DNA from: Pseudoflavonifractor sp. AF19-9AC
GTDB taxonomy: Bacteria > Bacillota > Clostridia > Oscillospirales > Oscillospiraceae
Length of the DNA: 64,000 bases
NCBI RefSeq assembly: GCF_003478995.1
Contig: NZ_QUGI01000005.1
Location: 194,976 to 258,975, forward strand
Reading direction: 5' to 3'
The notes beneath the pieces were generated by a model, which was not told where the DNA came from, did no database searches, and saw nothing but the letters and a program-made list of their open reading frames with translations. The translations under genes were made by a program, and so were the position numbers. This document shows positions 16,476 through 25,432 of this stretch, in pieces. The number at the start of each line of letters is the position of its first letter. The first letter of the stretch is position 1.

Positions 16476-16882
16476 TCCGTAATCTCCTTTTGGAAGCGGA
16501 ACGCATCCTCGAAATCAATTTCCCCGTTGGTCTCTTTCACATTTTTCACACAGCGGACCCGGAGTTTTTGTAACTGATCCAGATCTACATTGCTCTGGTA
16601 GGCAACCAGGTTTGCCATGATATCCTGGTCCACCGACAACTTGAACAGTAGGTGGCCCATGCGTTTTCCGAAGGCTCCTAACTTTCCCTCCAGCACATCA
16701 GAGAGAACTCGGGGCAGGTAGGCATCTGCATGCTGCGTATCCAGGTATCCGGAGTAGAACCGGACCGCCTTCTCTATGTACTCACTCTGGCTTTTACAGT
16801 TGTCCTGTTTGTAGTGAGTCTCCACTTCTCTCTTAGCCTCCGGCGTGATCCAGAGGGCAAACTTTTCTTTTCCGATTACCAT
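16472..16882 (-). CDS. Mobilisation accessory protein (MobC-like)
   Basis: This 136-aa protein is translationally coupled to the relaxase. The N-terminus (FALWITPEAKREVETHYKQD, CKSQSEYIEKAVRFYSGYL) has the look of a ribbon-helix-helix DNA-binding module, as in relaxosome proteins. The ATG at 16882 lies 9 nt after AGGAGG. It probably binds oriT next to the relaxase. Assignment is from context and secondary-structure pattern. Confidence 0.65.
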   Translation of the reverse strand: MVIGKEKFALWITPEAKREVETHYKQDNCKSQSEYIEKAVRFYSGYLDTQHADAYLPRVLSDVLEGKLGAFGKRMGHLLFKLSVDQDIMANLVAYQSNVDLDQLQKLRVRCVKNVKETNGEIDFEDAFRFQKEITE

Positions 16883-17080
16883 ACTTTGAAACCTCCTTTT
16901 TTCGTAGGAACGCCCCCGTCCCCCTCTGAAACTGCCCGCACTGCGGGCAGTTGTGGTTCTGCCGAGGGGCACATGACCCCGGCAGTTTCTCCTGCTCTTC
17001 CACAAAATGCCCTGCGCTCTTCTCCAGGCCCGGCGGCGGGCAGGGACTCTGCCCAGCCTTGAAATGTGGCACACAGCGCC
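16883..17080. other. Gap between mobilisation genes and HTH gene; candidate oriT region
   Basis: The 198-bp gap contains inverted CTGCCCGC/GCGGGCAG at 16936-16951, directly upstream of the relaxosome operon. This is where oriT often lies, but no nick site can be identified by eye. Confidence 0.3.
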
Positions 17081-17737
17081 TTACAGCGGGCTACATGGGG
17101 TATTCTTGCTCTGTTGCTGCATGAGCGTCCGTTCTTCCAATTGAAGCATCTGCTGCTGGTAACAATGGTCCATGGCCGCTTGGATTGGCAGGATGGTGTA
17201 CAGGTTGTTGCCATTTCGTTTCATCCCCTGTCTGTCGACGTAGGTCGTGTTCTCCACCATGATGAATTTTCTGTCCACCAACTTTGTGATATGTTTCATC
17301 ACAGTAGCCACCGTAAGATGCACAGCTTCCGAGATGGTACGGTAACTTGGATGGCATTGATGCGTGCGGCGGTCTTCGCAGTAGAGCAGATAGGCGTAGA
17401 CTGTGATCGCACCGTGACCGGTATTCAGAAAGAACAGTTCATTGGGCAGAGAGAAAAAATACTTACTGGCATTCTTGAACATGGGAACTCCGTTTTCATT
17501 GATCAGTCCGCGATGGTTCAGTTGATCGAGCTGCTCCATGGCCATATCCACACTCATGTGCAGTTGGACTGCGATCTCATCCGCACCTGGTACCGCAAAA
17601 TTTTTGCGGTGCGTATGGAGATAGCAGAGATAGGCAAGGATAGCAAAGCCCTGTGGCTTCAGTTCCCAGTTCCAAACATCATTTGGCATTTGGAAGCGGC
17701 ATTGTTTGGAATCACGCAGACGGAAAAGTGTATTCAT
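17081..17737 (-). CDS. Helix-turn-helix protein, possible replication initiator
   Basis: The 218-aa protein contains two winged-helix-like segments (AVPGADEIAVQLHMSVDMAM and PSYRTISEAVHLTVATVMKH). That layout is seen in DnaD/RepA_N-type initiators and in element regulators. The ATG at 17737 follows GGGAGGG; a TTG at 17743 is less well placed. Its start overlaps the end of the excisionase-like gene. Replication in the excised state is a plausible role but is not shown. Confidence 0.6.
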   Translation of the reverse strand: MNTLFRLRDSKQCRFQMPNDVWNWELKPQGFAILAYLCYLHTHRKNFAVPGADEIAVQLHMSVDMAMEQLDQLNHRGLINENGVPMFKNASKYFFSLPNELFFLNTGHGAITVYAYLLYCEDRRTHQCHPSYRTISEAVHLTVATVMKHITKLVDRKFIMVENTTYVDRQGMKRNGNNLYTILPIQAAMDHCYQQQMLQLEERTLMQQQSKNTPCSPL

Positions 17738-17949
17738 TTGCAATTCCCTCCCTCCGTGTGTTCAGTCACCCATTGGATGAACTGTTCCTTGGGCACCACC
17801 ATGCGGCTCCCGATGCGCAGCACTGGGAATCCTGGTTCATGCATTAACTCATACGCACTGGACGGTGATACGCCCAGCACCTGCGTCACCATTTCCGAAT
17901 TGAGAAACAGCGGCAGATCATCATAGCTTTTATAGACCGATTTTTTCAT
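17734..17949 (-). CDS. Excisionase-like HTH protein
   Basis: A 71-aa protein with one MerR/AlpA-type helix-turn-helix (LNSEMVTQVLGVSPSSAYEL) and the wing typical of excisionases (FPVLRIGSRMVVPKEQFIQW). Such proteins bend attachment-site DNA for excision or activate excision genes. It is upstream of and overlaps the gene at 17081. Confidence 0.8.
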   Translation of the reverse strand: MKKSVYKSYDDLPLFLNSEMVTQVLGVSPSSAYELMHEPGFPVLRIGSRMVVPKEQFIQWVTEHTEGGNCK

Positions 17950-17965
17950 GTATCATTACCTCCGA

Positions 17966-17994
17966 TTGACTTATTTGATTCTATCTGATACGAT
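17966..17994 (+). promoter_or_regulatory. Promoter for the 18081 gene
   Basis: TTGACT (17966-17971), 17-bp spacer, TACGAT (17989-17994), in the gap that also serves the divergent excisionase gene. Confidence 0.55.
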
Positions 17995-18080
17995 GGTAAC
18001 AAAGCTCAAACAAGAGTTCAATGGTTTCAGGGCAGGTTGGGTAAATCCCAAAAGTCTATCGGCTACAAACAGGAGGCCAC

Positions 18081-19154
18081 ATGAAAAACGAGCCACTTGA
18101 TACAGAGGATATTTTTACGGATGCAGTAGATGCTTTTACGGCACTCTTCTACAGCGACCGCATTTTTATTGGTGAACGTGAATATCCAATTGGGCAGTGT
18201 ATGGTAGACATTTTGAACTTGGAGGAGTCGGAATTGCTTCGGCTCGATCAAAGTCTGCTGGATGTTTATCACGCTATACAATCTGTGTGGCAGGAAGACA
18301 CACAGGAATCCGTGGAGCGAGCACAGAAAAAACTACAGGAAGTTTGGCTTCTAGTGTCCGCACTTCCGGTCTATCGGGATCTGAATATTGACTGGTCACA
18401 GCCACTTTTCCAAAACGCTGACCTGCTGGAAACATTTTGGGGTGGGATTCGTTATCTGCCCAGTGAAGCTAGAGCAGAAGTAGAAATGCGTTTGCGTGGC
18501 ATAGTAGGTATAACGGAAATCTTGCGCGTGTTTCGAAAACAGATTTCTCTGATGCTGGACAGTTACTTTGAACCCTTGGAGCGGAGAAATTCCGAGGCCT
18601 ACGCAGTAGGCGTTTTTCAGTTTTATAGCGACATGATGACAGCCAAGGTTATAAACCATGATGAGGAGCCTTTCGACCACTGCTTCCCGCTCAAAGTAGC
18701 TTTTGTACCCATGATGTCTCCCACGGGTGAGGACAAAATTATTTTGGTTGAACAGACGGAGTTCCCTGGTTTGATCAGCTTTTTAGAAGTGGAGTTCTAT
18801 CGAGGGCTGGCTGTGGGGAATGTGCCGCGCCGCTGCCACAACTGCGGAAAATATTTTCTCCTGACCGCAGGCTACAACACCTGCTACTGCAACAACATTG
18901 CTCCAGGTGAGACAGAGCGCACCTGCCGGAAGGTAGGCGCGCACCGGAAGGAGGCCCAGGGTAAGGCGAACCGCACTCCGGCCCAGGTGGAATACGACCG
19001 CACCTATAACCGTTTGAAGCAGAGGAAGAACCGTAGAAAGATTAGTGTGGATGAGTGGAACTCTTCTGTAGCTAGAGCACAGGACTTGCTAAGGCGCTCT
19101 GAATGCGGTGAGTTAAGTGACATGGAATTAAAAAAACAGCTAGAAAGTCTGTAA
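18081..19154 (+). CDS. Conserved element protein with C-terminal zinc finger (DUF6076-like)
   Basis: The 357-aa protein has a long helical N-terminal part and then a Cys cluster, RRCHNCGKYFLLTAGYNTCY followed by CN and CRKVGAHRKEAQG. The tail is basic (YNRLKQRKNRRKISVDEWNS). The pattern matches proteins I recall as DUF6076, common on mobile elements of gut Clostridia, with no known function. AGGAGG precedes the ATG. A hairpin follows the stop. Confidence 0.7.
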   Translation: MKNEPLDTEDIFTDAVDAFTALFYSDRIFIGEREYPIGQCMVDILNLEESELLRLDQSLLDVYHAIQSVWQEDTQESVERAQKKLQEVWLLVSALPVYRDLNIDWSQPLFQNADLLETFWGGIRYLPSEARAEVEMRLRGIVGITEILRVFRKQISLMLDSYFEPLERRNSEAYAVGVFQFYSDMMTAKVINHDEEPFDHCFPLKVAFVPMMSPTGEDKIILVEQTEFPGLISFLEVEFYRGLAVGNVPRRCHNCGKYFLLTAGYNTCYCNNIAPGETERTCRKVGAHRKEAQGKANRTPAQVEYDRTYNRLKQRKNRRKISVDEWNSSVARAQDLLRRSECGELSDMELKKQLESL

Positions 19155-19163
19155 CAAAATATA

Positions 19164-19189
19164 GGCCGGCAGGAACTATCCTGCCGGCC
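19164..19189 (+). terminator. Strong hairpin after the 18081 gene
   Basis: GGCCGGCAGGA pairs with TCCTGCCGGCC around ACTA. The T-run is weak, so termination is likely but not certain. Confidence 0.55.
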
Positions 19190-19390
19190 ACATTAATTGT
19201 GCACGAAACGTATTTCTTTATTATACACTGTATCAAAATTGTTTTGCTCTCGCTACCTATCAAATTATGATATGAACTGTCTCAAAAATCCAATAGTGTA
19301 AAATAATTATGCCCAGAGGTTCTAGGCGAACGGTTTCTCTGGAAAACGGTCTATAAAATCACTATGTTGTGTAAGTATCCAGCCGCTTGC

Positions 19391-19540
19391 TTATCGCAGC
19401 GCGTGCGTTTGAATCGCCGCTTCCGCCACAGCTTTGGCAACACGGTCTGTAACTCGATTATCAAATGCGGATGGAATGATATATTCTGCACGCAATTCAT
19501 TGTCAGCTACAATAGCGATCATGGCGGCTCTGGAGCAAAA
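19391..19540 (-). pseudogene. 3' fragment of a malic enzyme gene
   Basis: Minus-strand translation gives AAMIAIVADNELRAEYIIPS then AFDNRVTDRVAKAVAEAA and a stop at 19391-19393. The EYIIPSAFD.RV...VA.AVA.AA pattern is the C-terminus of NAD-dependent malic enzymes. Only about 45 codons remain. Upstream it joins directly to a relaxase remnant on the other strand, so the break is a recombination scar. Confidence 0.7.
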
Positions 19541-19924
19541 GCCCGCTGACTTCCCGGCGTTTCTGCCGCTCATGGAGTAGTCCGGCTTTCAAGTGAAGCA
19601 TGGAAGGGGTGGCGCGATCTCGTTCCTAGCCCCTGGCAGGATAAGTACACCCGTCTGTGAGCATCCACCCTGGACCCCGGTTTCGATCCCGATGACATCC
19701 AGGCGGCAAAGGCGGCTATGAGTGAGCTTTTGGGCGGGGCAAAGCTCCCCAAAATGGACACGCTGAAAAAGCAGCGCCGGGAGCTCTCCGAAAAGAAAAA
19801 GGCCCTCTATGCGGAATACCGCAAGGCCCAGGCGGATATGCGGCAGGCCGTGGCAGTCAAGGCGAATATCGATCACCTGCTCAGCCACGCGGACGAGCAA
19901 AAAAATAAGGCCCAGGAGCGTTAG
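19530..19924 (+). pseudogene. Decayed 3' part of a relaxase gene
   Basis: Translated pieces match the intact relaxase at 27921-29336: PADFPAFLPLME, stop, SGFQVKHGRGGAISF, a frameshift, DKYTRL, stop, ASTL, then MSELLGGAKLPKMDTLKK to the end. Two nonsense codons, a frameshift and an internal deletion are visible. It is the leftover of an earlier ICE related to the one now present, in opposite orientation. Confidence 0.8.
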
Positions 19925-20150
19925 CTCCGGGCCGCCGACAACAGGCGCTTGCGCCGGGACTTCTGGACAAAGTGTCCAGAAGTTCAGCGGGTTTGGGGAA
20001 CTCCCCAACAAGCATTTTCACGGGCCTGCGGCCTGTGAAAATTTCGGAGTGTGGCCACACCCGAATTGCTTGCCAAAACTGCGCAAAACATCGGTGTACA
20101 AGGGGTACAAACAAGATAAAATAGAAATGAGGGGCGATAGAGCGGGAATG

Positions 20151-21659
20151 TCAGATTTTCCACTCTATCTGAACACGGTCGCTGGTGGCCTTGATTGTAG
20201 AGATCAAACCATCGGCGGCTTTTCTTTTGTCGTCAAAATCTATGCTGTCCCAGTTATCGAGATAATAGGATAACTTCTTTATCTGCTGGGGAGATATGGT
20301 TTCAACGCTCAATTCGGCGATTGCTTTTGAAATGGTCTGGCGTCGGGTGTCCAGTTCTTCAATTTTTTTGTTGGCGTAGGCAAGCAAGGTCGCATTGGCT
20401 CCGGTCAGCGTATCCAGCAGCTTTTCAATTTCTGCCTCCACCTGTGCCAGCTCCACTTGATAGGCGGTCAGTTTCGGATTGACTTTTTCCTCTCTGCCGT
20501 GGAGTATCTGAAAGTCTTTGAACTTTTCCTGCATGGCCGAGAAAATGAATTGCTCAAATTCTTCTTTGCGGATTTTCCCGCAGCCCGGACAGCCTTTGTT
20601 TTCCGTCCGTTTGGTACAGCGGAAATATCCGGTGCTGTTTGGTACATGGGTGGCTTTCAGAGCATACCCACAATGCCCGCATTTGATTTTTCCGGCCAGC
20701 CAAGTGTTCTTCGGTTTCCGTCCCTGCTGGAAGGTGGTATTTTCCATAAGTTTTTTCCGGCATTTCAGCCATGTGTCAGAGGAAATGAGTGCTTCATGGG
20801 GAGCGATAACAAGTATCTGGTCTTTTAAGCACCTGTCCTTGTCCTCTTTCACATCCCGCCCCTGATAGAGATAGCAGCCGTTTGTTCCGGCAAAGTCAGA
20901 AGCGTCATTGACAATCGCTGCACCCTGACTCTTGAAAAATTCGTACAGCTCCAAATCGGCCTGTGCGTAAACGGGGTTTCTTAAAAGCTGGGAAAGAAAT
21001 GTACGGAACATGGATTTTCCATAAATTTTTATGTCATGTTCCTCGAAGTATCGGGTAATATCTCCGAAGGAGGTTTCCGGTTCAGCGTACATTTCAAACA
21101 TCAGCCGAACATGGTCGGCGGCTACGGGGTCGGCAACCATTTTCTTTGTGCGGATACCCTCTACCACAGTAGGCTCTAACTGATAACCGTATGGCGCCTG
21201 CCCGCTCATGTGAAAGCCTTTCAAGCAACGGGAATAGTAGGCGTCCGTGACGCGTTTCTGGATTGTCTCACGTTCAAGCTGGGCGAATACAATGCAGATA
21301 TTCAGCATGGCCCGGCCCATCGGGGTCGAAGTATCAAACTTTTCCGTGGATGATACAAACTCCACATCGTACTCTTGAAACAGCTCCATCATCGTTGCAA
21401 AGTCCAGAATAGAGCGGCTTATACGGTCCAGCTTGTACACGATGACCCGCCGGACCTTTCCTTTGCGGATCTCGCCCAGCAGCTTTTGAAACTCCGGTCT
21501 GTCCGTATTCTTACCGGAATAGCCTTTGTCCTTAAATACCCGGCAGCTCCCGCCTTTCAATTCATACTTGCAAAAGTCGATCTGACTTTCAATGCTGATA
21601 CTGTCCTTGCGGTCTACTGACTGTCTTGCGTAAATACAATCTTCTCTGATAAATTCCAT
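20151..21659 (-). CDS. Large serine recombinase (ICE integrase)
   Basis: The 502-aa enzyme integrates and excises the ICE. The N-terminal resolvase domain has the nucleophile serine in CIYARQSVDRKDS and the catalytic Arg in YKLDRISRSILDF. A recombinase domain with a zinc ribbon follows (IKCGHCGYALKATH, FRCTKRTENKGCPGCGK), then a coiled coil (AQVEAEIEKLLDTLTGANAT). The ATG at 21659 follows AAAGGAG. It lies at the extreme left end, ending 59 bp from the end repeat, as in Tn1549/Tn5397-type elements. Confidence 0.92.
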   Translation of the reverse strand: MEFIREDCIYARQSVDRKDSISIESQIDFCKYELKGGSCRVFKDKGYSGKNTDRPEFQKLLGEIRKGKVRRVIVYKLDRISRSILDFATMMELFQEYDVEFVSSTEKFDTSTPMGRAMLNICIVFAQLERETIQKRVTDAYYSRCLKGFHMSGQAPYGYQLEPTVVEGIRTKKMVADPVAADHVRLMFEMYAEPETSFGDITRYFEEHDIKIYGKSMFRTFLSQLLRNPVYAQADLELYEFFKSQGAAIVNDASDFAGTNGCYLYQGRDVKEDKDRCLKDQILVIAPHEALISSDTWLKCRKKLMENTTFQQGRKPKNTWLAGKIKCGHCGYALKATHVPNSTGYFRCTKRTENKGCPGCGKIRKEEFEQFIFSAMQEKFKDFQILHGREEKVNPKLTAYQVELAQVEAEIEKLLDTLTGANATLLAYANKKIEELDTRRQTISKAIAELSVETISPQQIKKLSYYLDNWDSIDFDDKRKAADGLISTIKATSDRVQIEWKI

Positions 21660-21748
21660 ATTGGGCTCCTTTCCTTGCTGGAATGGAGCTACCAACCTTA
21701 CAACTATATTATACCATCAGCAGCCCCGGACAACAATGTTGCGAATGA

Positions 21749-21925
21749 TTAGGGAAACCTGTCCCCATATTTGCTGAACACCTCAAAAAGGCAGCGCTCA
21801 ATTTCTTTTTTGCGCTGTTCTTTCTCCTTCGGTGGAAGCACCGGCGTGAGGCTTTCCAGCACAATGATCTTCCCTTGAAATGCGACAGACTTTGTTTCTC
21901 GTTCATAAGTGACAGCTTGCGTCAT
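21749..21925 (-). CDS. Small conserved ICE protein (58 aa)
   Basis: MTQAVTYERETKSVAFQGKI, then a Lys/Glu-rich helix ending SKYGDRFP. The ATG at 21925 follows AAAGGAGG. It is a recurrent companion of the serine recombinase in such ICEs; function unknown. The DNA around its stop is partly duplicated downstream of mobC (about 29755-29803). Confidence 0.65.
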   Translation of the reverse strand: MTQAVTYERETKSVAFQGKIIVLESLTPVLPPKEKEQRKKEIERCLFEVFSKYGDRFP

Positions 21926-22058
21926 TGAAAACCTCCTTTGCGAAAGTGCGTGTATATGCCAGCCTTTCCCGCTTGTCCTGTGGGGAAATGTCAAAAGACG
22001 GCACCCAGCAGGTGCCGCCCTTTGAGCTTTCTCCACTTCGGGTCAATGTGGCCCGAGG

Positions 22059-22355
22059 TCAGCAAGGACTGGAAAGGTACTTTTCTTTGGCGTCCTCCAC
22101 GCTGTTGAGGTCAAATATTTCATAAAGTTGCCCCACAACTCGCCGTATATCCTTCTTTGAAAATCCGCAGTTCTCCATTGCCATAATGACATAACCACGG
22201 CAGGCGTCATTGCTCCATTCGTCCGGTTCCAAGCCGGGGATCATTCCAAACGCATTTCCCATAAAGTGCTCCTCTTTTGAAAAGATGGGGAGCCACGCCG
22301 GATCGGTTGGCCTATCATCAGACAGCATTGCCGGGGGCTCCCCATAGGTTTTCAT
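22059..22355 (-). CDS. Conserved ICE protein (98 aa), unknown function
   Basis: Starts MKTYGEPPAMLSDDRPTDPA and contains LEPDEWSNDACRGYVIMAME with a predicted helical C-terminus. It is found regularly near the serine recombinase of Tn1549-like elements, but I know no function. A palindrome copy starts directly after its stop codon. Confidence 0.7.
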   Translation of the reverse strand: MKTYGEPPAMLSDDRPTDPAWLPIFSKEEHFMGNAFGMIPGLEPDEWSNDACRGYVIMAMENCGFSKKDIRRVVGQLYEIFDLNSVEDAKEKYLSSPC

Positions 22356-22769
22356 TTCATTTCAGACACACCGGACGGACATAGGCTTCATGCCCCATAG
22401 TATTTCAACTCTCCCCATTCTGATGGCAAGGCGTTCTCATTGCCTGCGACGGCTCACGGCTTGCAAGACCGCTTCAACGCTCGGACTGTGACTAAACGCA
22501 AGTATCCGGGTTCTGCGCCTGTTCCGGTGGAGCCAGCCTTGCCCCACCTATGGCATGGACCTGTTCGCTCGCTCAGTTTTACAAAGACTGTATTCTCTGA
22601 AATCTGAGGTCATGGCGGGTCTGTCACACAGCGCGTTCCCCTTCGTATCCGGGTGTCTTTTTATTCAATTTTCAATCTGCATGAGGCTTGTCTGAACCTC
22701 GGGCCATTGTGACCCGAAGTGTTTTACCTCTCATAAGCCATTTCATTTTCCGGCCTAAATCGGTACGCC
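22356..22769. other. Non-coding gap
   Basis: These 414 bp have no convincing gene. They contain palindrome copy 22697-22719, about 50 bp beyond the stop of the sigma-like gene. A structured or regulatory role is possible but nothing specific was seen. Confidence 0.4.
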
Positions 22770-23192
22770 TTACAAAGAATTTTTCAAAATTTTTTCTAAG
22801 CGACGCAGACCTCGCTCGATTGCGACACGAACTACTTTTTCATGGACGCCCTCTGCCCGGGCAATGTCCTGTTTGGTCATGCCGAGAATGAAATGGGCGT
22901 AAATCCGTTTTGCCTGTTTGTCTGGCAGACTGATAATCGCTGCGTGAAGTTCCTGCATGGTCACTTTCCGCTCATACAGTTCATGGGGAGATAAAGCGAC
23001 AAAGACAGCCTCATGCTCCAGCCCGTCATCCCGATCAAGGGAATAGTAGGCTTTGTGGCGGTATGTACGCAGCCGATAAGCAGCCTCTTTACGATCAAAC
23101 TCTTTGAACATTTCTGCAACTTCTTCCGATACTTCCATGAAGCAATCCGATGTATAGAATGGGTAATAGTCCCGCAAATTGATAATAGCCAT
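22770..23192 (-). CDS. Sigma-70-like regulator of the ICE
   Basis: The 140-aa protein starts MAIINLRDYYPFYTSDCFME and has a region-4-like helix-turn-helix at the end (IYAHFILGMTKQDIARAEGV, HEKVVRVAIERGLRRLEKIL). Such proteins are conserved in Tn916/Tn1549-type elements and are thought to control excision or transfer genes. GGAGG lies 5 nt before the ATG. A truncated relative of its first codons is present at 51016-51045. Confidence 0.8.
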   Translation of the reverse strand: MAIINLRDYYPFYTSDCFMEVSEEVAEMFKEFDRKEAAYRLRTYRHKAYYSLDRDDGLEHEAVFVALSPHELYERKVTMQELHAAIISLPDKQAKRIYAHFILGMTKQDIARAEGVHEKVVRVAIERGLRRLEKILKNSL

Positions 23193-23288
23193 ATTGACCT
23201 CCGTTTCGGTTGTTGGTTGACGAGTGACCGAAACGAAGGCGGCGGGGAGCGGCACCGGGGAATGACTTCGGGCCAACAAGACCCGAAG

Positions 23289-23710
23289 CAGCCCCATAAG
23301 AACACAAAAGCGCCCGGGCGGCATGAAGCCACACGGACGCATGAAATGACATGATAGTTAAAGTTCCAACAAATTTCACATACATAGCCGGAATAACCCG
23401 GAGGGGGAGCTATGCTTTTTTTAACTGATGTAGGTCATGGGTACTGTGAAAAAAGACAAAAATAGACACGGCGGCAATCCTCCTATATGCCGCCGTGGAT
23501 TTGCACGGTGTTAGGTCGTCGTTGGTTTAGGATAAATGAAAAGAAACGGCGGCTCTGATTTTTCTCAAAGCCGCCGCTTCATAGGCGCATGGAAATGTGT
23601 CTGCTGGACGACGGCTTTTTTTCTTTTGCCGTCGCCCGGCAGTTTAATAACTATTTAATATCAATTTATAATTGGCATCACTATAAGAACTTTCCTTTTC
23701 ATCGAGCATT
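23289..23710. other. Non-coding gap upstream of the sigma-like gene
   Basis: A 422-bp stretch with Ala/Arg-coding-like composition but no convincing gene. The inverted words GGCGGCAAT/ATGCCGCC lie near 23471-23492. Nothing else was recognised. Confidence 0.35.
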
Positions 23711-24418
23711 TTAGTTCAAATCCTTAGTTTCCACATTGTAAATCGAGAGAAACGCAAAGATTAAGGAAAGTACCATAAGTACAACAGGAAGAATGGCATT
23801 ATCCGCCAAAGAAAAATCGCCCACATTAGCCTGTGTCAAAAAAATCAGCAGAAAAGATGATACGATGGTAGCTTTTGAGGACTTCATAGCCATACCAATA
23901 AACAAGGCGATAAAACTCATGGTTACAATGACAACGGACTTTAAGAGTAACTGAATATAGAACCCCATACTTGCCATGTTGTAGTCCAGTGGGAATGAGG
24001 AAACCATGAATTGTGAACCAAGTAAAATGCAGCCGTAAATCAATAGTTTTGTCAGCACCAGAGCCACGAAATTGAAAATCCATACAGCTAACATTTGAGA
24101 AACGAGAATTTTCTGTCGCTTAATTGGATACGAAAACATTAAGTTCATGGTTTTGTTTTTATAGGCGCTCACAATGTATGTGGACAACATGACACTGGTA
24201 AACACCAGAAAAGCCATGCTTGTAAACAGCTCGATAGAGGAAGAAATCGCACTGTTACCCGGCGCCGCATCAGGAACACCCGTATCAGGATCATTGGCAA
24301 TTCCCAAATAGCAAAGGGCAAATATGAACAGGCAGATCAGAGCCGACATGATAACCACATTGCGAATGTACTTGCCTACATTATTCTTTTTCCATTCCAG
24401 CCTAATGAGTTTAAGCAT
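23711..24418 (-). CDS. ABC-2 type permease
   Basis: The 235-aa membrane protein has about six hydrophobic segments and begins MLKLIRLEWKKNNVGKYIRN, typical of lantibiotic/bacitracin-type ABC permeases. It overlaps the ATPase gene by 8 bp and forms one operon with it and the upstream two-component system. The likely role is export of, or resistance to, a peptide antibiotic. Confidence 0.85.
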   Translation of the reverse strand: MLKLIRLEWKKNNVGKYIRNVVIMSALICLFIFALCYLGIANDPDTGVPDAAPGNSAISSSIELFTSMAFLVFTSVMLSTYIVSAYKNKTMNLMFSYPIKRQKILVSQMLAVWIFNFVALVLTKLLIYGCILLGSQFMVSSFPLDYNMASMGFYIQLLLKSVVIVTMSFIALFIGMAMKSSKATIVSSFLLIFLTQANVGDFSLADNAILPVVLMVLSLIFAFLSIYNVETKDLN

Positions 24419-25334
24419 GATATTTCACCTCCCCGGTCAGCTTCAAGAAGTAGTCCTCCAGCGTTTCAGATTTCTTTCCAATGCTCACAACTTCAACATC
24501 ATTCAGAGCCAGTATTTTCGTCAACTGCTGGGTAGACGCTGCATGGTCATATATGCGAATTTTACCGCTGTCAAGAATTTTAAAATTTTGCAGACCCAAC
24601 TTTTCAGTCAAGACATAGGCAGCCCGCTTTTCATCCGTGACAGAAAGCTCCACATAATTGAGGTTCATTTCCTCAATATCTTGCATACGAATTTCTTTCA
24701 TCATTTTTCCGTGATGGATAATAGCAACGGTATCCGCAATACTCTCCACTTCAGATAAAATGTGACTTGAAATCATAACGGTAATACCGTACTCCGAACA
24801 AAGTGTTTTTAATAAATCACGGATTTGTTTCATTCCTGCTGGATCAAGGCCGTTTGTGGGTTCGTCGAGAATAAGCAGTTCCGGCTTGCACATAATGGCT
24901 CTTGCAATTCCGAGGCGTTCTTTCATGCCGAGGGAATAGTTCTTGACCGGCTGATCGGCTGCTGATGTCAAGTCCAGCATTTGCAACGCACTTTCAACAC
25001 TGTCAACATTGTAATAGCCCATATACTCACAATGAAGCTGTAAGTTCTCACGCCCGGTCATGTGGTCATAAAAGGTGGGAAACTCGATGATACTTCCCAT
25101 TCTTTTTAAGACTTCATAGGATTTTGGAGTCAATACCTCTCCAAACACCTCAATAGTCCCACTGGTAGGTTTCCAAAGGTTAGTAATCATCTTCATCACT
25201 GTGGTTTTACCAGCTCCGTTAGGACCAAGAAAACCATAAATTTCCCCTTTGGGAATATGAATATTAACATCAGCGACAAGTGCCTTACTACCGATCTTTT
25301 TAGAAAGACCACTTGTTTGTAAAATAAATGGCAT
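24411..25334 (-). CDS. ABC transporter ATP-binding protein (BcrA-like)
   Basis: The 307-aa ATPase has Walker A GPNGAGKTTVMKM, signature YSLGMKERLGIARA and Walker B LLILDEPTNGLDPAGMKQIR. A C-terminal extension of about 90 residues is typical of bacitracin/lantibiotic immunity ATPases. It pairs with the permease at 23711. Confidence 0.92.
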   Translation of the reverse strand: MPFILQTSGLSKKIGSKALVADVNIHIPKGEIYGFLGPNGAGKTTVMKMITNLWKPTSGTIEVFGEVLTPKSYEVLKRMGSIIEFPTFYDHMTGRENLQLHCEYMGYYNVDSVESALQMLDLTSAADQPVKNYSLGMKERLGIARAIMCKPELLILDEPTNGLDPAGMKQIRDLLKTLCSEYGITVMISSHILSEVESIADTVAIIHHGKMMKEIRMQDIEEMNLNYVELSVTDEKRAAYVLTEKLGLQNFKILDSGKIRIYDHAASTQQLTKILALNDVEVVSIGKKSETLEDYFLKLTGEVKYHA

Positions 25335-25432
25335 TGTCTTGCCCTCCTTTCTACTGACATTATAGAAAGTTCGATTTTCAAAACTCTTGAATAATTCTTA
25401 CAAATTTCTTTCTTGAAAAAATGACCTATGGT

